Source: Thauera propionica (GTDB taxonomy: Bacteria > Pseudomonadota > Gammaproteobacteria > Burkholderiales > Rhodocyclaceae). From it: a stretch of 64,000 bases of DNA. The notes beneath the pieces were generated by a model, which was given only the letters and a program-made list of their open reading frames with translations, did no database searches and was not told where the DNA came from. How positions within the stretch are numbered: position 1 is the first letter of the stretch; each line of letters opens with the position of its first letter. Below are positions 18,801 through 28,009 of this stretch, piece after piece. The stretch spans positions 62,001 through 126,000 of the forward strand of contig NZ_NOIH01000012.1 of NCBI RefSeq assembly GCF_002245655.1, written 5' to 3'. The position numbers and the translations under genes were made by a program.

Positions 18801-20546
18801 ATGTCGGATTCCGAAGGCAGGCAGGACAACCCGGGCATGCAGGCCATGCTCGCCGCCGGTCAGGCCATGGCGCAGCAGTTCTTCGATGCGCTGGCGCGTC
18901 AGCACGTCGCCATGCAGGATTCGTCCGGCCTTGCCGCCCCCAAGCTGCCGATGCCCGAGACCGAGGCATTCGCGAAGCTGCAGAAAGACTTTGCCGAGAA
19001 GCACGCCGCGCTGTGGTCGGCGATGCTGGCGCGTAAGCCGGGTGCTGCAAGCGAGCCCGTCGTGCAACCGGAGCCGGGCGATCGGCGTTTTGCTGCGCCC
19101 GAATGGTCCGAGAGCCCGGTGTTCGACTATGTCCGCCAGGCCTACCTGCTCAACGCCGGTTTCCTGAAGGACGTCGCCGAGGCCTTGCCGATGGCCGACG
19201 GCCGGGCGAAATCCCGGCTGCAGTTCCTGACGCGCCAGTACATCGACGCGCTGGCGCCGACCAACTTCGCGCCGACCAATCCCGAATTCATCAAGACGGC
19301 CATCGAGACCAAGGGCGAGAGCATCGCGCGCGGCGTGCGCAACATGCTCGGCGACCTCGAGAAGGGGCGCATCTCGATGACCGACGATTCCGCTTTCGAG
19401 GTCGGGCGCAATCTCGCGCTGACGCCGGGTGCGGTGATCTTCGAGAACGAGCTGATGCAGTTGATCCAGTACGCACCGTTGACCGACAAGGTCGCGCAGG
19501 TGCCGCTGCTGATCGTTCCGCCCTGCATCAACAAGTTCTACATCATGGATCTCCAGCCAGAGAACTCTCTGGTCCGGTTCATCGTTGAGCAGGGCGTCAC
19601 CGTATTCCTCGTGTCGTGGAAGAATCCCCGCGCCGACAGCGACGGCCACCATACCTGGGACGACTATCTCGACAAGGGGCCGCTGAAGGCGCTCGAGGTC
19701 GTGCGTGCGGTGACACGGGTCAAGAAGCCCAACGTCCTCGGTTTCTGCGTCGGCGGCACGATGCTGACCTCGGCGCTGGCGGTCGCGCGTGCGCGCGGCG
19801 AGGAGCCGGTGACCAGCCTGACGCTGATGACGACACTGCTCGACTTTGCCGACGCTGGCGAGATCGGTTGTCTGGTGGACGAAGCCAGCGTCACCGCACG
19901 CGAGGCCGCAATCGGCAAGGGGGGCGTGCTGCGCGGGCAGGAACTCGCGAACGTGTTCTCGTCGCTGCGGGCGAACGACCTCGTGTGGCAGTACGTGGTG
20001 GGCAACTACCTCAAGGGCAACACGCCGCAGGCGTTCGATCTGCTGTACTGGAACTCGGACTCCACGAACCTGCCCGGCCCCTTCCTGACCTGGTACCTGC
20101 GCAACATGTACCTCGAGAACAATCTGCGCGTGCCGGGCAAGCTCAAGATGCTGGGCGAGAAGATCGATCTCGCCAAGGTCGACATGCCGGCCTACCTGAT
20201 GGCGGCGCGCGAGGATCACATCGTGCCGTGGAAGAGCGCCTACCTCGCCCGCAACCTGCTGGGAGGGGAGACGACGTTCGCGCTGGGTGCCAGCGGACAC
20301 ATCGCCGGTGCGATCAACCCGGCCTCGAAGAACCGCCGCAGCTTCTGGACCGCCAGCGTCAGGGCCACCGATCCGGACGAGTGGCTCGAGCAGGCGGTCG
20401 AGCACAAGGGAAGCTGGTGGTTGCACTGGATCGACTGGCTGCGTCAGTATGGCGGCAAGCAGGTTGCAGCGCGTGGCCGGCTTGGCAGTACGAAGTACGA
20501 GCCGATCGAACCCGCGCCCGGAAGGTACGTCAAGGAGCGTGCCTGA
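18801..20546 (+). CDS. phaC: Class I poly(3-hydroxyalkanoate) synthase
   Basis: 581-residue polymerase that links (R)-3-hydroxyacyl-CoA units into PHB at the granule surface. The lipase-like box GFCVGG carries catalytic Cys316, with Asp472 (EDHIVPW) and His500 (GHIAGA) completing the triad. Length and the alpha/beta-hydrolase C-terminal half fit class I, which needs no PhaE/PhaR synthase subunit. The ATG at 18801 has AGGAGA about eight bases upstream. Two acetoacetyl-CoA reductase genes and phaR follow; no thiolase phaA is in the window. Confidence 0.96.
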   Translation: MSDSEGRQDNPGMQAMLAAGQAMAQQFFDALARQHVAMQDSSGLAAPKLPMPETEAFAKLQKDFAEKHAALWSAMLARKPGAASEPVVQPEPGDRRFAAPEWSESPVFDYVRQAYLLNAGFLKDVAEALPMADGRAKSRLQFLTRQYIDALAPTNFAPTNPEFIKTAIETKGESIARGVRNMLGDLEKGRISMTDDSAFEVGRNLALTPGAVIFENELMQLIQYAPLTDKVAQVPLLIVPPCINKFYIMDLQPENSLVRFIVEQGVTVFLVSWKNPRADSDGHHTWDDYLDKGPLKALEVVRAVTRVKKPNVLGFCVGGTMLTSALAVARARGEEPVTSLTLMTTLLDFADAGEIGCLVDEASVTAREAAIGKGGVLRGQELANVFSSLRANDLVWQYVVGNYLKGNTPQAFDLLYWNSDSTNLPGPFLTWYLRNMYLENNLRVPGKLKMLGEKIDLAKVDMPAYLMAAREDHIVPWKSAYLARNLLGGETTFALGASGHIAGAINPASKNRRSFWTASVRATDPDEWLEQAVEHKGSWWLHWIDWLRQYGGKQVAARGRLGSTKYEPIEPAPGRYVKERA

Positions 20547-20655
20547 GAGCAGGGGCTGCACCATCGGATTATCCGGACGGCAGCGAGTGGGGAGGGCGCT
20601 GTGCGGTCCACGATCACCCACCCCCATAAGAACCCATTAGGGAGAGGAGAGGCGT

Positions 20656-21396
20656 ATGTCGAGAGTTGCACTGGTTACTGGTGGTATGGGCGGCCTTGGT
20701 GAGGCGATCTGCATCAAGCTCGCCGCGCTGGGCTACCGTGTCGTCACCACCCACTCGCCTGGCAATACCAAGGCGGCGGAGTGGCTGCAGACGATGAACA
20801 ACATGGGCTACGGCTTCAAGGCCTATCCGTGCGACGTGGCGGACTTCGATTCGGCCAAGGCTTGCGTTGAGCAGGTGACGCGCGAGGTGGGGCCGGTCGA
20901 CGTGCTGGTCAACAACGCGGGCATCACACGCGACATGACCTTCAAGAAGATGACCAAGGCCGACTGGGACGCGGTCATCAGCACCAACCTCGATTCGGTG
21001 TTCAACATGACCAAGCAGGTCATGGACGGCATGGTCGAGCGCAAGTGGGGGCGCGTCATCAACGTGTCGTCGGTCAACGGCCAGAAGGGGGCCTTCGGTC
21101 AGACGAACTACTCCGCGGCCAAGGCCGGCATGCACGGCTTCACCAAGGCCCTGGCACTCGAGGTGGCGCGCAACGGCGTCACGGTGAACACGATCTCGCC
21201 GGGCTACATCGGCACCAAGATGGTGATGGCAATCCCGCAGGAGATTCTCGACTCCAAGATCCTGCCCCAGATCCCGATTTCCCGTCTCGGCAAGCCGGAG
21301 GAGATTGCCGGCCTCGTCGCCTACCTGGCGTCCGAGGAGGCGGCGTTCGTGACTGGCGCCAACATCTCCATCAACGGTGGTCAGCACATGTTCTGA
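20656..21396 (+). CDS. phaB: Acetoacetyl-CoA reductase, paralogue 1
   Basis: 246-residue short-chain dehydrogenase that makes (R)-3-hydroxybutyryl-CoA for PhaC with NADPH. The nucleotide-binding motif is TGGMGGLG (8-15), the NNAG motif is at 86-89, and the catalytic residues are Ser139, Tyr152 and Lys156 (NYSAAK). The ending NGGQHMF is the PhaB pattern. An AGGAGAGGAG ribosome-binding site precedes the ATG. A terminator follows, so it is separated from its neighbour paralogue. Confidence 0.93.
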   Translation: MSRVALVTGGMGGLGEAICIKLAALGYRVVTTHSPGNTKAAEWLQTMNNMGYGFKAYPCDVADFDSAKACVEQVTREVGPVDVLVNNAGITRDMTFKKMTKADWDAVISTNLDSVFNMTKQVMDGMVERKWGRVINVSSVNGQKGAFGQTNYSAAKAGMHGFTKALALEVARNGVTVNTISPGYIGTKMVMAIPQEILDSKILPQIPISRLGKPEEIAGLVAYLASEEAAFVTGANISINGGQHMF

Positions 21397-21424
21397 TTTC
21401 GGGCTTTCCGCCTGATGGTGAGAG

Positions 21425-21455
21425 ACGGCGCGTCCCGGAGGGGCGCGCCGTTTTG
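21425..21455 (+). terminator. Rho-independent terminator between the two phaB genes
   Basis: ACGGCGCG (21425-21432) pairs with CGCGCCGT (21444-21451), with an inner TCCC/GGGG extension, followed by TTTT. It isolates the second phaB from phaC-phaB1. Confidence 0.85.
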
Positions 21456-21515
21456 CTTTTGGCATCACGGGCTTGCGTGATGTATTGCATTGCAGCAAGA
21501 GTCTCCGAGAGTGTT

Positions 21516-21521
21516 TATAAT
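21516..21521 (+). promoter_or_regulatory. Candidate -10 box of the second phaB gene
   Basis: Consensus TATAAT at 21516-21521, about 110 bases before the ATG. No good -35 lies at 16-18 bases, and the nearest TTGCAG (21490-21495) is 20 bases away. The leader between it and the gene contains a short GCAGC/GCTGC hairpin and no ORF. Confidence 0.4.
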
Positions 21522-21632
21522 GCAAGAGCAAGGCAGCTGACGCGCTGCGGCAAATATGCGCCGAAAGCCCCATCCGGGCGTGGTTTCGTGATGGACGCTC
21601 GGTATCGAAAATTGCTCCAGAAGGAATTCAAG

Positions 21633-22373
21633 ATGTCGCAGAAAATCGCTCTCGTTACGGGCGCCATGGGTGGTCTTGGCACGGCAATCTGCCAATCGCT
21701 GGCCAAGGATGGCATGAAGGTCGTGGCCAACTGTCTGCCGGGTTTCGAGCAGAAGGACGCCTGGCTGGCTGCCCAGCGCGACCTCGGCTTCGACTTCGCC
21801 GTCGCTGAAGGTGACGTGTCGAACTACGAATCCTGCGCCGCGATGGTTGCGAAGGTCGAGGCCGAAGTCGGTCCGATCGACGTGCTGGTCAACAACGCCG
21901 GCATCACCCGCGACAAGTTCTTCCCGAAGATGGAGAAGGGCCAGTGGGATGCGGTCATCAACACCAACCTGAACAGCCTTTTCAACGTTACTCACCATGT
22001 TTCGGCCAAGATGGCCGAGCGCGGCTGGGGGCGCATCATCAACGTGTCGTCGGTCAACGGCGTCAAGGGCCAGGCTGGCCAGACCAACTATTCGGCCGCC
22101 AAGGCCGGCGTGCTGGGCTTCACCAAGGCGCTTGCCGCCGAACTGGCCAACAAGGGCGTCACCGTCAACGCGGTTGCGCCGGGCTACATCGGCACCGAAA
22201 TGGTCATGGCGATCCGTGAGGACATCCGCCAGGGCATCATCGACACCGTGCCGATGAAGCGCCTGGGCCGTCCGGACGAGATCGGCGACCTGTGCGCCTA
22301 CCTCGCATCCGACAAGGCTGCCTACATCACCGGCGCCACGATCAACATCAACGGTGGCCTCCACATGTGCTGA
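21633..22373 (+). CDS. phaB: Acetoacetyl-CoA reductase, paralogue 2
   Basis: 246-residue PhaB-type short-chain dehydrogenase with TGAMGGLG, NNAG, the Ser/NYSAAK catalytic set and the C-terminal NGGLHMC. It resembles paralogue 1 along its full length but is clearly diverged. The ATG at 21633 follows AAGGAATTC; in-frame upstream codons to 21045 read through paralogue 1 in another frame and are not coding. Terminators on both sides indicate its own transcript, so the two reductases may be expressed under different conditions. Confidence 0.93.
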   Translation: MSQKIALVTGAMGGLGTAICQSLAKDGMKVVANCLPGFEQKDAWLAAQRDLGFDFAVAEGDVSNYESCAAMVAKVEAEVGPIDVLVNNAGITRDKFFPKMEKGQWDAVINTNLNSLFNVTHHVSAKMAERGWGRIINVSSVNGVKGQAGQTNYSAAKAGVLGFTKALAAELANKGVTVNAVAPGYIGTEMVMAIREDIRQGIIDTVPMKRLGRPDEIGDLCAYLASDKAAYITGATININGGLHMC

Positions 22374-22400
22374 TGTTGCACTGTGCCATGTGCGAAATCA

Positions 22401-22432
22401 CGAAACCCCGTCGATTGGCGGGGTTTCGTTTT
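22401..22432 (+). terminator. Rho-independent terminator after the second phaB gene
   Basis: CGAAACCCCG (22401-22410) and CGGGGTTTCG (22419-22428) form a perfect 10-bp stem with an 8-base loop, followed by TTTT. Confidence 0.88.
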
Positions 22433-22497
22433 CGCGGCGCGATATAATTCAATATGAAATTGAAGAGCGGGATGACCGCCGCCGAGGAGATGGGGAA

Positions 22498-23097
22498 ATG
22501 CCTGAGCAGTCGCGCCTGATCAAGAAGTATCCGAACCGCCGCCTGTACGATACGCGCACCAGTTCGTACATCACGCTTGCGGACGTCAAGGAACTCGTGC
22601 TCAATCACGAAGAGTTTCAGGTCGTCGATGCCAAGACGGGCGAGGAGCTCACCCGCAGCATCCTGCTGCAGATCATCCTCGAGGAAGAGGCGGGCGGTGC
22701 CCCGATGTTCACCAGCGACCTGCTGGCGCACATGATCCGCTTCTACGGCAATGCGATGCAGGGCATGATGGGCAAGTATCTCGAGAGCAACATCAAGGCG
22801 TTCACCGAGATGCAGGGCAAGCTGCAGGACCAGGCACGTGCCATCTATGGCGAGAACAGCCCGGTTGGCCAGGATCTCTGGGCCCAGTTCCTCAACTTCC
22901 AGGGCCCGGCCCTGCAGAGCATGATGGGCGCCTACGTCGATCAGTCGAAGAAGATGTTCGAGCAGATGCAGCAACAGCTCGAAAGCCAGACGCGCAACAT
23001 GTTCACCGGCTTCAAGTTTCCGAATTACGGTGCGGCAGGCGAAGAGCCGTCCGCACCCCAGGGTGCCGCCGCCGACAAGAGCGGCGCACGCAAGTAA
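22498..23097 (+). CDS. phaR: Polyhydroxyalkanoate synthesis repressor PhaR
   Basis: 199 residues. The N-terminal PHB/PHA accumulation regulator DNA-binding domain begins with [14 protein letters not shown] (6-19), followed by the PHB_acc helical repeat and a disordered Ala/Gln-rich tail. PhaR binds PHB and represses phasin and its own gene when granules are absent. The ATG at 22498 follows GAGGAGATGGGGAA. TATAAT at 22443-22448 is a possible -10. rimO follows 56 bases on. Confidence 0.93.
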   Translation: MPEQSRLIKKYPNRRLYDTRTSSYITLADVKELVLNHEEFQVVDAKTGEELTRSILLQIILEEEAGGAPMFTSDLLAHMIRFYGNAMQGMMGKYLESNIKAFTEMQGKLQDQARAIYGENSPVGQDLWAQFLNFQGPALQSMMGAYVDQSKKMFEQMQQQLESQTRNMFTGFKFPNYGAAGEEPSAPQGAAADKSGARK

Positions 23098-23153
23098 GCT
23101 CCCCGACGGCTGCCGTGGACGGCGGCCGCGCCGACCCCGACAGGCCTTTACGC

Positions 23154-24485
23154 ATGACCACTTTCAAGACCCCGGACCTGCCGCGCGTCGGCTTCGTATC
23201 CCTCGGCTGCCCGAAGGCGACCGTCGATTCGGAACATATCCTGACCCGTCTGCGGGCCGAGGGCTACAGCATCACCGGTTCCTATGACGATGCCGATCTG
23301 GTGGTCGTCAATACCTGTGGCTTCATCGACGCCGCAGTCGAGGAGTCGCTCGATGCGATCGGCGAGGCGCTCAACGAGAACGGCAAGGTCATCGTGACCG
23401 GCTGTCTTGGTGCCAAGGACGACGTGATCCTCGCGGCGCACCCACAGGTGCTCGCGGTGACCGGGCCGCATGCGACCGAAGAGGTCATGCACGCGGTGCA
23501 CAAGCATCTGCCGAAGCCGCACGATCCCTTCACCGACCTGGTTCCGCCGCAGGGCATCCGGCTAACCCCGCAGCACTACGCCTACCTGAAGATCTCCGAA
23601 GGCTGCAACCACCGCTGCACTTTCTGCATCATCCCGTCGATGCGGGGCGATCTGGTGAGCCGGCCCATCCACGAGGTGATGCGCGAGGCCGAGGCGCTGG
23701 CCGATTCCGGCGTCAAGGAGATCCTCGTCATCTCGCAGGACACCTCGGCCTACGGCGTGGACGTGAAATACCGTACCGGTTTCTGGGGCGGGCGGCCGAT
23801 CAAGACGCGCCTTCTGGAGCTGGCCAAGGCGCTGGGTGAGCTGGGCATCTGGATCCGCATGCACTATGTCTATCCCTATCCCAGCGTGGACGAGCTGATT
23901 CCGCTGATGGCGGAGGGCAAGATCCTGCCTTACCTCGACGTGCCTTTCCAGCACGCCAGCCCGAAGATCCTGAAGGCGATGAAGCGACCGGCCAACGCCG
24001 AGAACGTGCTCGAGCGCGTGCGCAAGTGGCGCAGCATCTGCCCGGAACTCACGATCCGCTCGACCTTCATCACCGGCTTCCCCGGCGAGACCGAGGAAGA
24101 TTTCGAGATGCTGCTGAATTTCCTCGAGGAAGCTCAGCTGGATCGCGTCGGTGCGTTCGCGTATTCGCCGGTCGAGGGTGCGGCGGCCAACGAGCTGCCC
24201 GATGCTGTCCCGGACGAGTTGCGCGAAGAACGTCGTGCGCGCCTGATGGATTTCCAGGAGGACATCTCCACGCAGCGCCTCGAGGCCAAGATCGGCCGCG
24301 AGATGACAGTGCTGGTTGATGAGGTGGATGAAGAGGGTGCACTTGCGCGTTCGCCTGGCGATGCGCCCGAGATCGACGGCCTCGTCGTCATTCCCGATGG
24401 CGAAGGCCTGCAAGCCGGCGATTTCGTGCGCGTGCGCATTACCGATTGCGATGTCCACGATCTCTACGCCGAACGCCTCGACTGA
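23154..24485 (+). CDS. rimO: Ribosomal protein S12 methylthiotransferase RimO
   Basis: 443-residue radical-SAM enzyme that methylthiolates Asp89 of ribosomal protein S12. The N-terminal MTTase domain has cluster ligands Cys19, Cys55 and Cys84. The radical-SAM motif CNHRCTFC supplies Cys151/155/158, and a TRAM domain ends the protein. '[12 protein letters not shown]' distinguishes RimO from MiaB. The ATG at 23154 is preferred over GTG 23115. Confidence 0.95.
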   Translation: MTTFKTPDLPRVGFVSLGCPKATVDSEHILTRLRAEGYSITGSYDDADLVVVNTCGFIDAAVEESLDAIGEALNENGKVIVTGCLGAKDDVILAAHPQVLAVTGPHATEEVMHAVHKHLPKPHDPFTDLVPPQGIRLTPQHYAYLKISEGCNHRCTFCIIPSMRGDLVSRPIHEVMREAEALADSGVKEILVISQDTSAYGVDVKYRTGFWGGRPIKTRLLELAKALGELGIWIRMHYVYPYPSVDELIPLMAEGKILPYLDVPFQHASPKILKAMKRPANAENVLERVRKWRSICPELTIRSTFITGFPGETEEDFEMLLNFLEEAQLDRVGAFAYSPVEGAAANELPDAVPDELREERRARLMDFQEDISTQRLEAKIGREMTVLVDEVDEEGALARSPGDAPEIDGLVVIPDGEGLQAGDFVRVRITDCDVHDLYAERLD

Positions 24486-24515
24486 GTTCCCGCGGCCAAT
24501 GCGCGGCGGCCGGCG

Positions 24516-25505
24516 GTGGTTGTGAGCAGGCCGCTCTCCCGCCCCGTCGTTGAGGCGCCACGGGTTTCTAGCGGCGACGGGCGCGAGCCGGTCATCGGTC
24601 TTGCGCTCGGCAGCGGTGCCGCACGTGGCTGGTCGCATCTTGGCGTGTTGAAGGCTCTGGCGGCCGAAGGTGTCGTGCCCCGGGTCATCTGCGGCTGCTC
24701 GATAGGCGCCTTCGTGGGTGCGGCGGCGGCGTCGGGCGATCTCGACAAGCTCACGCAGTGGGCAGAATCCCTCAAATGGCAGGACGTGGTGTCCTTGCTC
24801 GATGTCTCGCTGCGTGGCGGGCTAATCAAGGGTGACAGACTCATCGGTTTCTTCGAGCGCAATTTCGTCGATCGCGACTTCACCGAGCTCGACACGCGCT
24901 TCGCCTGCGTCGCCACCGAGCTGACCACGGGCCGGGAGATCTGGCTGCAGGAGGGGAGTGTTTCCGCGGCGGTGCGCGCCTCGATCGCGTTGCCAGGCCT
25001 GATGACCCCGGTCCTGCATCATGGCCGCCTGCTGGTCGATGGCGGGCTGGTGAATCCGGTGCCGGTGTCGCTGTGCCGGGCGATGGGCGCGGATATCGTG
25101 ATCGCCGTTGATCTCGGTTCGGACATGGTGGGGCGGGCCTTCCGCCATACCGCCATCGAGCCGACGCCACCGGAAGAGACCGAGGCGGGCTGGACCGAGC
25201 GCCTGCTCGCCCGTTTCGGGTTCGCAAGCGGCGAGGAGCTGGCCGTTCCGCGGCCCGCGAGTTCGAGCAGCGAAGCCCTGCCATCGCTGGTTTCCGTCAT
25301 CAGTTCGAGCATCAACATCATGCAGGTCCGCATCGCACGCAGCAGGCTGGCGGGCGAGCCCGCCGATGTCATGATCTCGCCACGCGTGGGCCAGCTCGGC
25401 CTGATGGACTACCATCGGGCGGCAGAGGCGATCGCCGAGGGCGAGGCCGCCGTCGTGCGCATGCGGCCGTTATTGCGCTACGTGCTCGGTCACGATCCTG
25501 ACTGA
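24516..25505 (+). CDS. Patatin-like phospholipase (RssA-like)
   Basis: About 329 residues with the patatin catalytic dyad: oxyanion loop GSGAARG (32-38), nucleophile Ser62 in GCSIG, and Asp in VDGG (about 175). The fold is that of bacterial lipid acyl hydrolases such as RssA. No signal peptide is seen, so it is probably cytoplasmic. The GTG at 24516 or the in-frame GTG at 24522 could be the start; neither has a strong Shine-Dalgarno. The substrate is unknown. Confidence 0.85.
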   Translation: MVVSRPLSRPVVEAPRVSSGDGREPVIGLALGSGAARGWSHLGVLKALAAEGVVPRVICGCSIGAFVGAAAASGDLDKLTQWAESLKWQDVVSLLDVSLRGGLIKGDRLIGFFERNFVDRDFTELDTRFACVATELTTGREIWLQEGSVSAAVRASIALPGLMTPVLHHGRLLVDGGLVNPVPVSLCRAMGADIVIAVDLGSDMVGRAFRHTAIEPTPPEETEAGWTERLLARFGFASGEELAVPRPASSSSEALPSLVSVISSSINIMQVRIARSRLAGEPADVMISPRVGQLGLMDYHRAAEAIAEGEAAVVRMRPLLRYVLGHDPD

Positions 25506-25553
25506 CTGTCACCGCCCGCGACACGTGGGGGTGCGCTTGCTGGAGCCTTTCAA

Positions 25554-26999
25554 GTGGACGCTTTCATCCGTGCCGTGAACGCCGTGGTCGGCGCCGAGCA
25601 TGTCCTGTCCGACCCGGTCGACATGGCGCCTTACCTGACGGACTGGCGCGGGCGTTACCGTGGCGCAGCGCGTGCGGTCGTGCGTCCGGCGAGCACGCAC
25701 GAGGTCGCTGCGGTCGTCAGCCTGTGCGCCGAGCATGACGTGCCCGTCGTGCCGCAGGGCGGCAATACCGGGCTGTGTGGCGGGGCGACGCCGGGTGTGG
25801 ACGGCGAGGCCATCGTCCTGGCTCTGGGCCGTCTCAATCGCATCCGCGAGGTCGATGCGGACAACAATACGATCGTCGTCGAGGCCGGATGCACGCTCGC
25901 TGCGTTGCAGGCGGCTGCGTTGGGGGCAGGGCGGCTGTTTCCGCTGTCGCTTGCGTCCGAGGGCAGCTGCACCATTGGCGGCAACCTGTCGACGAACGCC
26001 GGCGGCGTGCAGGTGCTCCGCTACGGCAACGCCCGCGAGCTCGTGCTCGGCTTGGAAGCGGTGCTGCCCGACGGGCGCGTGTGGAATGGCCTGCGAGGCT
26101 TGCGCAAGGACAATACGGGTTACGACCTCAAGCAGCTCTTCATTGGTGCAGAGGGCACGCTCGGCATCATTACCGCCGCAGTGCTGAAGCTCTTTCCGGC
26201 GATTCATCAGCGTGCCACCGCCTGGGTGGCCGTGCCCGACCCGGGTGCTGCCGTGCGTCTGCTGGGGTTGATGCGCCGGCAGTGCGGCGATCGTGTCACC
26301 GCCTTCGAGATCGTCGGGCGGTCGGCGCTGGATCTGGTGCTTGCCCACATCCCGGACAGTCGCGATCCCTTGCCGGGACGGCCTGAATGGAGCGCGCTGA
26401 TCGAGTTGTCGGACCCGGCCGAGACGACAGATGCTGCGGCGCTTCTGGAGACGGCGCTGTCCCGTGGCGTCGAAGAAGGGTTCGCGTCCGATGCGGTGAT
26501 CGCGAACAGTATCGCCCAGGCGTCCGCGCTGTGGGCCTTGCGCGAGAACATCTCCGAAGCCCAGCGTCTGGAAGGCGTCAGCATCAAGCACGACGTGTCT
26601 GTGCCGGTGAGCCGCATTCCGGAGTTTCTCGAGCGCGCGCGGGATGCCCTGAGGCAGGCGTGGCCGGACGTCCGCATCGTGGCGTTTGGCCATATCGGCG
26701 ATGGCAATCTGCACTACAACCTGTCCAAACCGGCAGCGGAGGACAACACGGCCTTCGTCGGCCGGACGAATGAGGTCAATCGGATCGTGCATGATCTGGT
26801 CGCCGTGCTCGGTGGATCGATTTCCGCCGAGCACGGCCTTGGGCAGCTCAAGCGGGACGAAATCCTGCGCTACAAGACTGGCGTCGAGATGGGGCTGATG
26901 CGAAGCATCAAGCGCGCCCTGGACCCCAAAGGCCTGATGAATCCAGGCAAGGTGCTGGACGTGATTGCACGGGCAGGCTGCGGTGACGAACAAATCTGA
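25554..26999 (+). CDS. FAD-linked 2-hydroxyacid dehydrogenase (GlcD/D-lactate/D-2-hydroxyglutarate type)
   Basis: 481-residue flavoprotein. The PCMH-type FAD domain (about 35-215) includes PQGGNTGLCGG and IGGNLSTNAGG. The C-terminal FAD-oxidase domain has the metal-site motif GHIGDGNLH and ends with NPGKVL. Architecture fits enzymes oxidising D-lactate, glycolate or D-2-hydroxyglutarate with electrons passed to quinone or ETF; which one is not decidable here. The GTG at 25554 is the likely start. It stands alone, without glcE/glcF partners. Confidence 0.85.
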   Translation: MDAFIRAVNAVVGAEHVLSDPVDMAPYLTDWRGRYRGAARAVVRPASTHEVAAVVSLCAEHDVPVVPQGGNTGLCGGATPGVDGEAIVLALGRLNRIREVDADNNTIVVEAGCTLAALQAAALGAGRLFPLSLASEGSCTIGGNLSTNAGGVQVLRYGNARELVLGLEAVLPDGRVWNGLRGLRKDNTGYDLKQLFIGAEGTLGIITAAVLKLFPAIHQRATAWVAVPDPGAAVRLLGLMRRQCGDRVTAFEIVGRSALDLVLAHIPDSRDPLPGRPEWSALIELSDPAETTDAAALLETALSRGVEEGFASDAVIANSIAQASALWALRENISEAQRLEGVSIKHDVSVPVSRIPEFLERARDALRQAWPDVRIVAFGHIGDGNLHYNLSKPAAEDNTAFVGRTNEVNRIVHDLVAVLGGSISAEHGLGQLKRDEILRYKTGVEMGLMRSIKRALDPKGLMNPGKVLDVIARAGCGDEQI

Positions 27000-27008
27000 A
27001 AAAAGGTG

Positions 27009-27037
27009 TTTACAGGGCCAGGTTGCAGACCTATAAT
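27009..27037 (+). promoter_or_regulatory. Promoter of the first tRNA cluster
   Basis: TTTACA (27009-27014), a 17-base spacer and TATAAT (27032-27037), followed by the GC-rich discriminator GCGCGCTC. Such discriminators are typical of stable-RNA promoters under stringent (ppGpp) control. The start site would be about 27044, just before tRNA-Ala. Confidence 0.82.
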
Positions 27038-27054
27038 GCGCGCTCTTCGGTGAT

Positions 27055-27130
<76 letters not shown>

Positions 27131-27153
27131 AATCGAAGTTTTGCAGCATCTTA

Positions 27154-27229
27154 GTCCCCATCGTCTAGAGGCCTAGGACACCGCCCTTTCACGGCGATAA
27201 CCGGGGTTCGAATCCCCGTGGGGACGCCA
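27154..27229 (+). tRNA. tRNA-Glu (UUC), copy 1
   Basis: 76 bases with encoded CCA. Acceptor arms GTCCCCA/TGGGGAC, anticodon loop CTTTCAC (anticodon TTC) and T-arm GGGGTTCGAATCCCC. Confidence 0.97.
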
Positions 27230-27236
27230 ATTCAAG

Positions 27237-27264
27237 GCCTTTCAGCTCGAATGGGCTGAAAGGC
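27237..27264 (+). other. Hairpin in the tRNA-Glu/tRNA-Asp spacer
   Basis: GCCTTTCAGC (27237-27246) and GCTGAAAGGC (27255-27264) form a perfect 10-bp stem with an 8-base loop and no T-run. It may guide processing of the tRNA precursor. The equivalent spacer in the second cluster has a different sequence. Confidence 0.5.
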
Positions 27265-27296
27265 AGGGCCGGCAGATTGCCGGAGCAGTTTAGTGC

Positions 27297-27373
27297 GGAG
27301 TGGTAGTTCAGTCGGTTAGAATACCGGCCTGTCACGCCGGGGGTCGCGGGTTCGAGTCCCGTCCACTCCGCCA
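27297..27373 (+). tRNA. tRNA-Asp (GUC), copy 1
   Basis: 77 bases with encoded CCA. Acceptor arms GGAGTGG/CCACTCC, anticodon loop CTGTCAC (anticodon GTC) and T-arm GGGTTCGAGTCCC. Close to the E. coli tRNA-Asp layout. Confidence 0.97.
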
Positions 27374-27422
27374 GTTTTAAGTCGGGCCATGGTTCAAGCT
27401 GGATCTTCAAAGGCCGAAGGTC

Positions 27423-27451
27423 TTGCAAAGAGCTCAAGCAGTGGCTATGAT
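27423..27451 (+). promoter_or_regulatory. Promoter of the second tRNA cluster
   Basis: TTGCAA (27423-27428), a 17-base spacer and TATGAT (27446-27451), then a GC-rich discriminator. The spacing is ideal and it sits 14 bases before the second tRNA-Ala, so copy 2 can be transcribed independently. Confidence 0.7.
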
Positions 27452-27465
27452 CGCCGGCTCGTTGT

Positions 27466-27541
<76 letters not shown>

Positions 27542-27564
27542 AAAGGTTGTAAGGCAGTACCGCA

Positions 27565-27640
27565 GTCCCCATCGTCTAGAGGCCTAGGACACCGCCCTTT
27601 CACGGCGATAACCGGGGTTCGAATCCCCGTGGGGACGCCA
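27565..27640 (+). tRNA. tRNA-Glu (UUC), copy 2
   Basis: 76 bases, identical by eye to the copy at 27154-27229. Encoded CCA, anticodon TTC. Confidence 0.97.
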
Positions 27641-27701
27641 ACATCGCAGGCTGGCGAAGCCAGTCGGCAATGCCGGAGAAGTCCGGTAGCAAGGTCAGTG
27701 C

Positions 27702-27778
27702 GGAGTGGTAGTTCAGTCGGTTAGAATACCGGCCTGTCACGCCGGGGGTCGCGGGTTCGAGTCCCGTCCACTCCGCCA
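27702..27778 (+). tRNA. tRNA-Asp (GUC), copy 2
   Basis: 77 bases, identical by eye to the copy at 27297-27373. Encoded CCA, anticodon GTC. A terminator follows directly. Confidence 0.97.
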
Positions 27779-27784
27779 AACGAA

Positions 27785-27810
27785 CAAGGGAGCCAATAGG
27801 CTCCCTTTTT
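27785..27810 (+). terminator. Terminator of the tRNA cluster
   Basis: AAGGGAGCC and GGCTCCCTT form a perfect 9-bp stem around AATA, ending in TTT, seven bases after the last tRNA. Confidence 0.92.
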
Positions 27811-27932
27811 CGCGTCCACGTCCCGCAAAGCGCTGCAAGCAACAGCATCGTCCCACCCCTCTCGTCCTCCTCGGCGATTGCCAAGCCGCTTGCCTCGCTG
27901 GCGCGTGCTGGTCAAATCCGTTAAAGTCACGC

Positions 27933-27952
27933 TCCATACGCAACAGTATGGA
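27933..27952. promoter_or_regulatory. Inverted repeat upstream of hbd (possible operator)
   Basis: TCCATAC (27933-27939) and GTATGGA (27946-27952) form a perfect 7-bp inverted repeat with a 6-base spacer, about 60 bases before the hbd ATG. Size and position suit a dimeric repressor. No clear -35/-10 pair was identified around it. Confidence 0.35.
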
Positions 27953-28009
27953 ACGCGAGGTCTCGCGGTTCCTGCTCGCGTAGCGAACCTGATTGGGAGA
28001 GTTTTCGAG

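Noticed and set aside
21459-21480. Sigma-54 promoter upstream of the second phaB
   Set aside because: TGGCAT and TTGC are present but separated by seven bases, not the required five (GG to GC must be ten bases apart).
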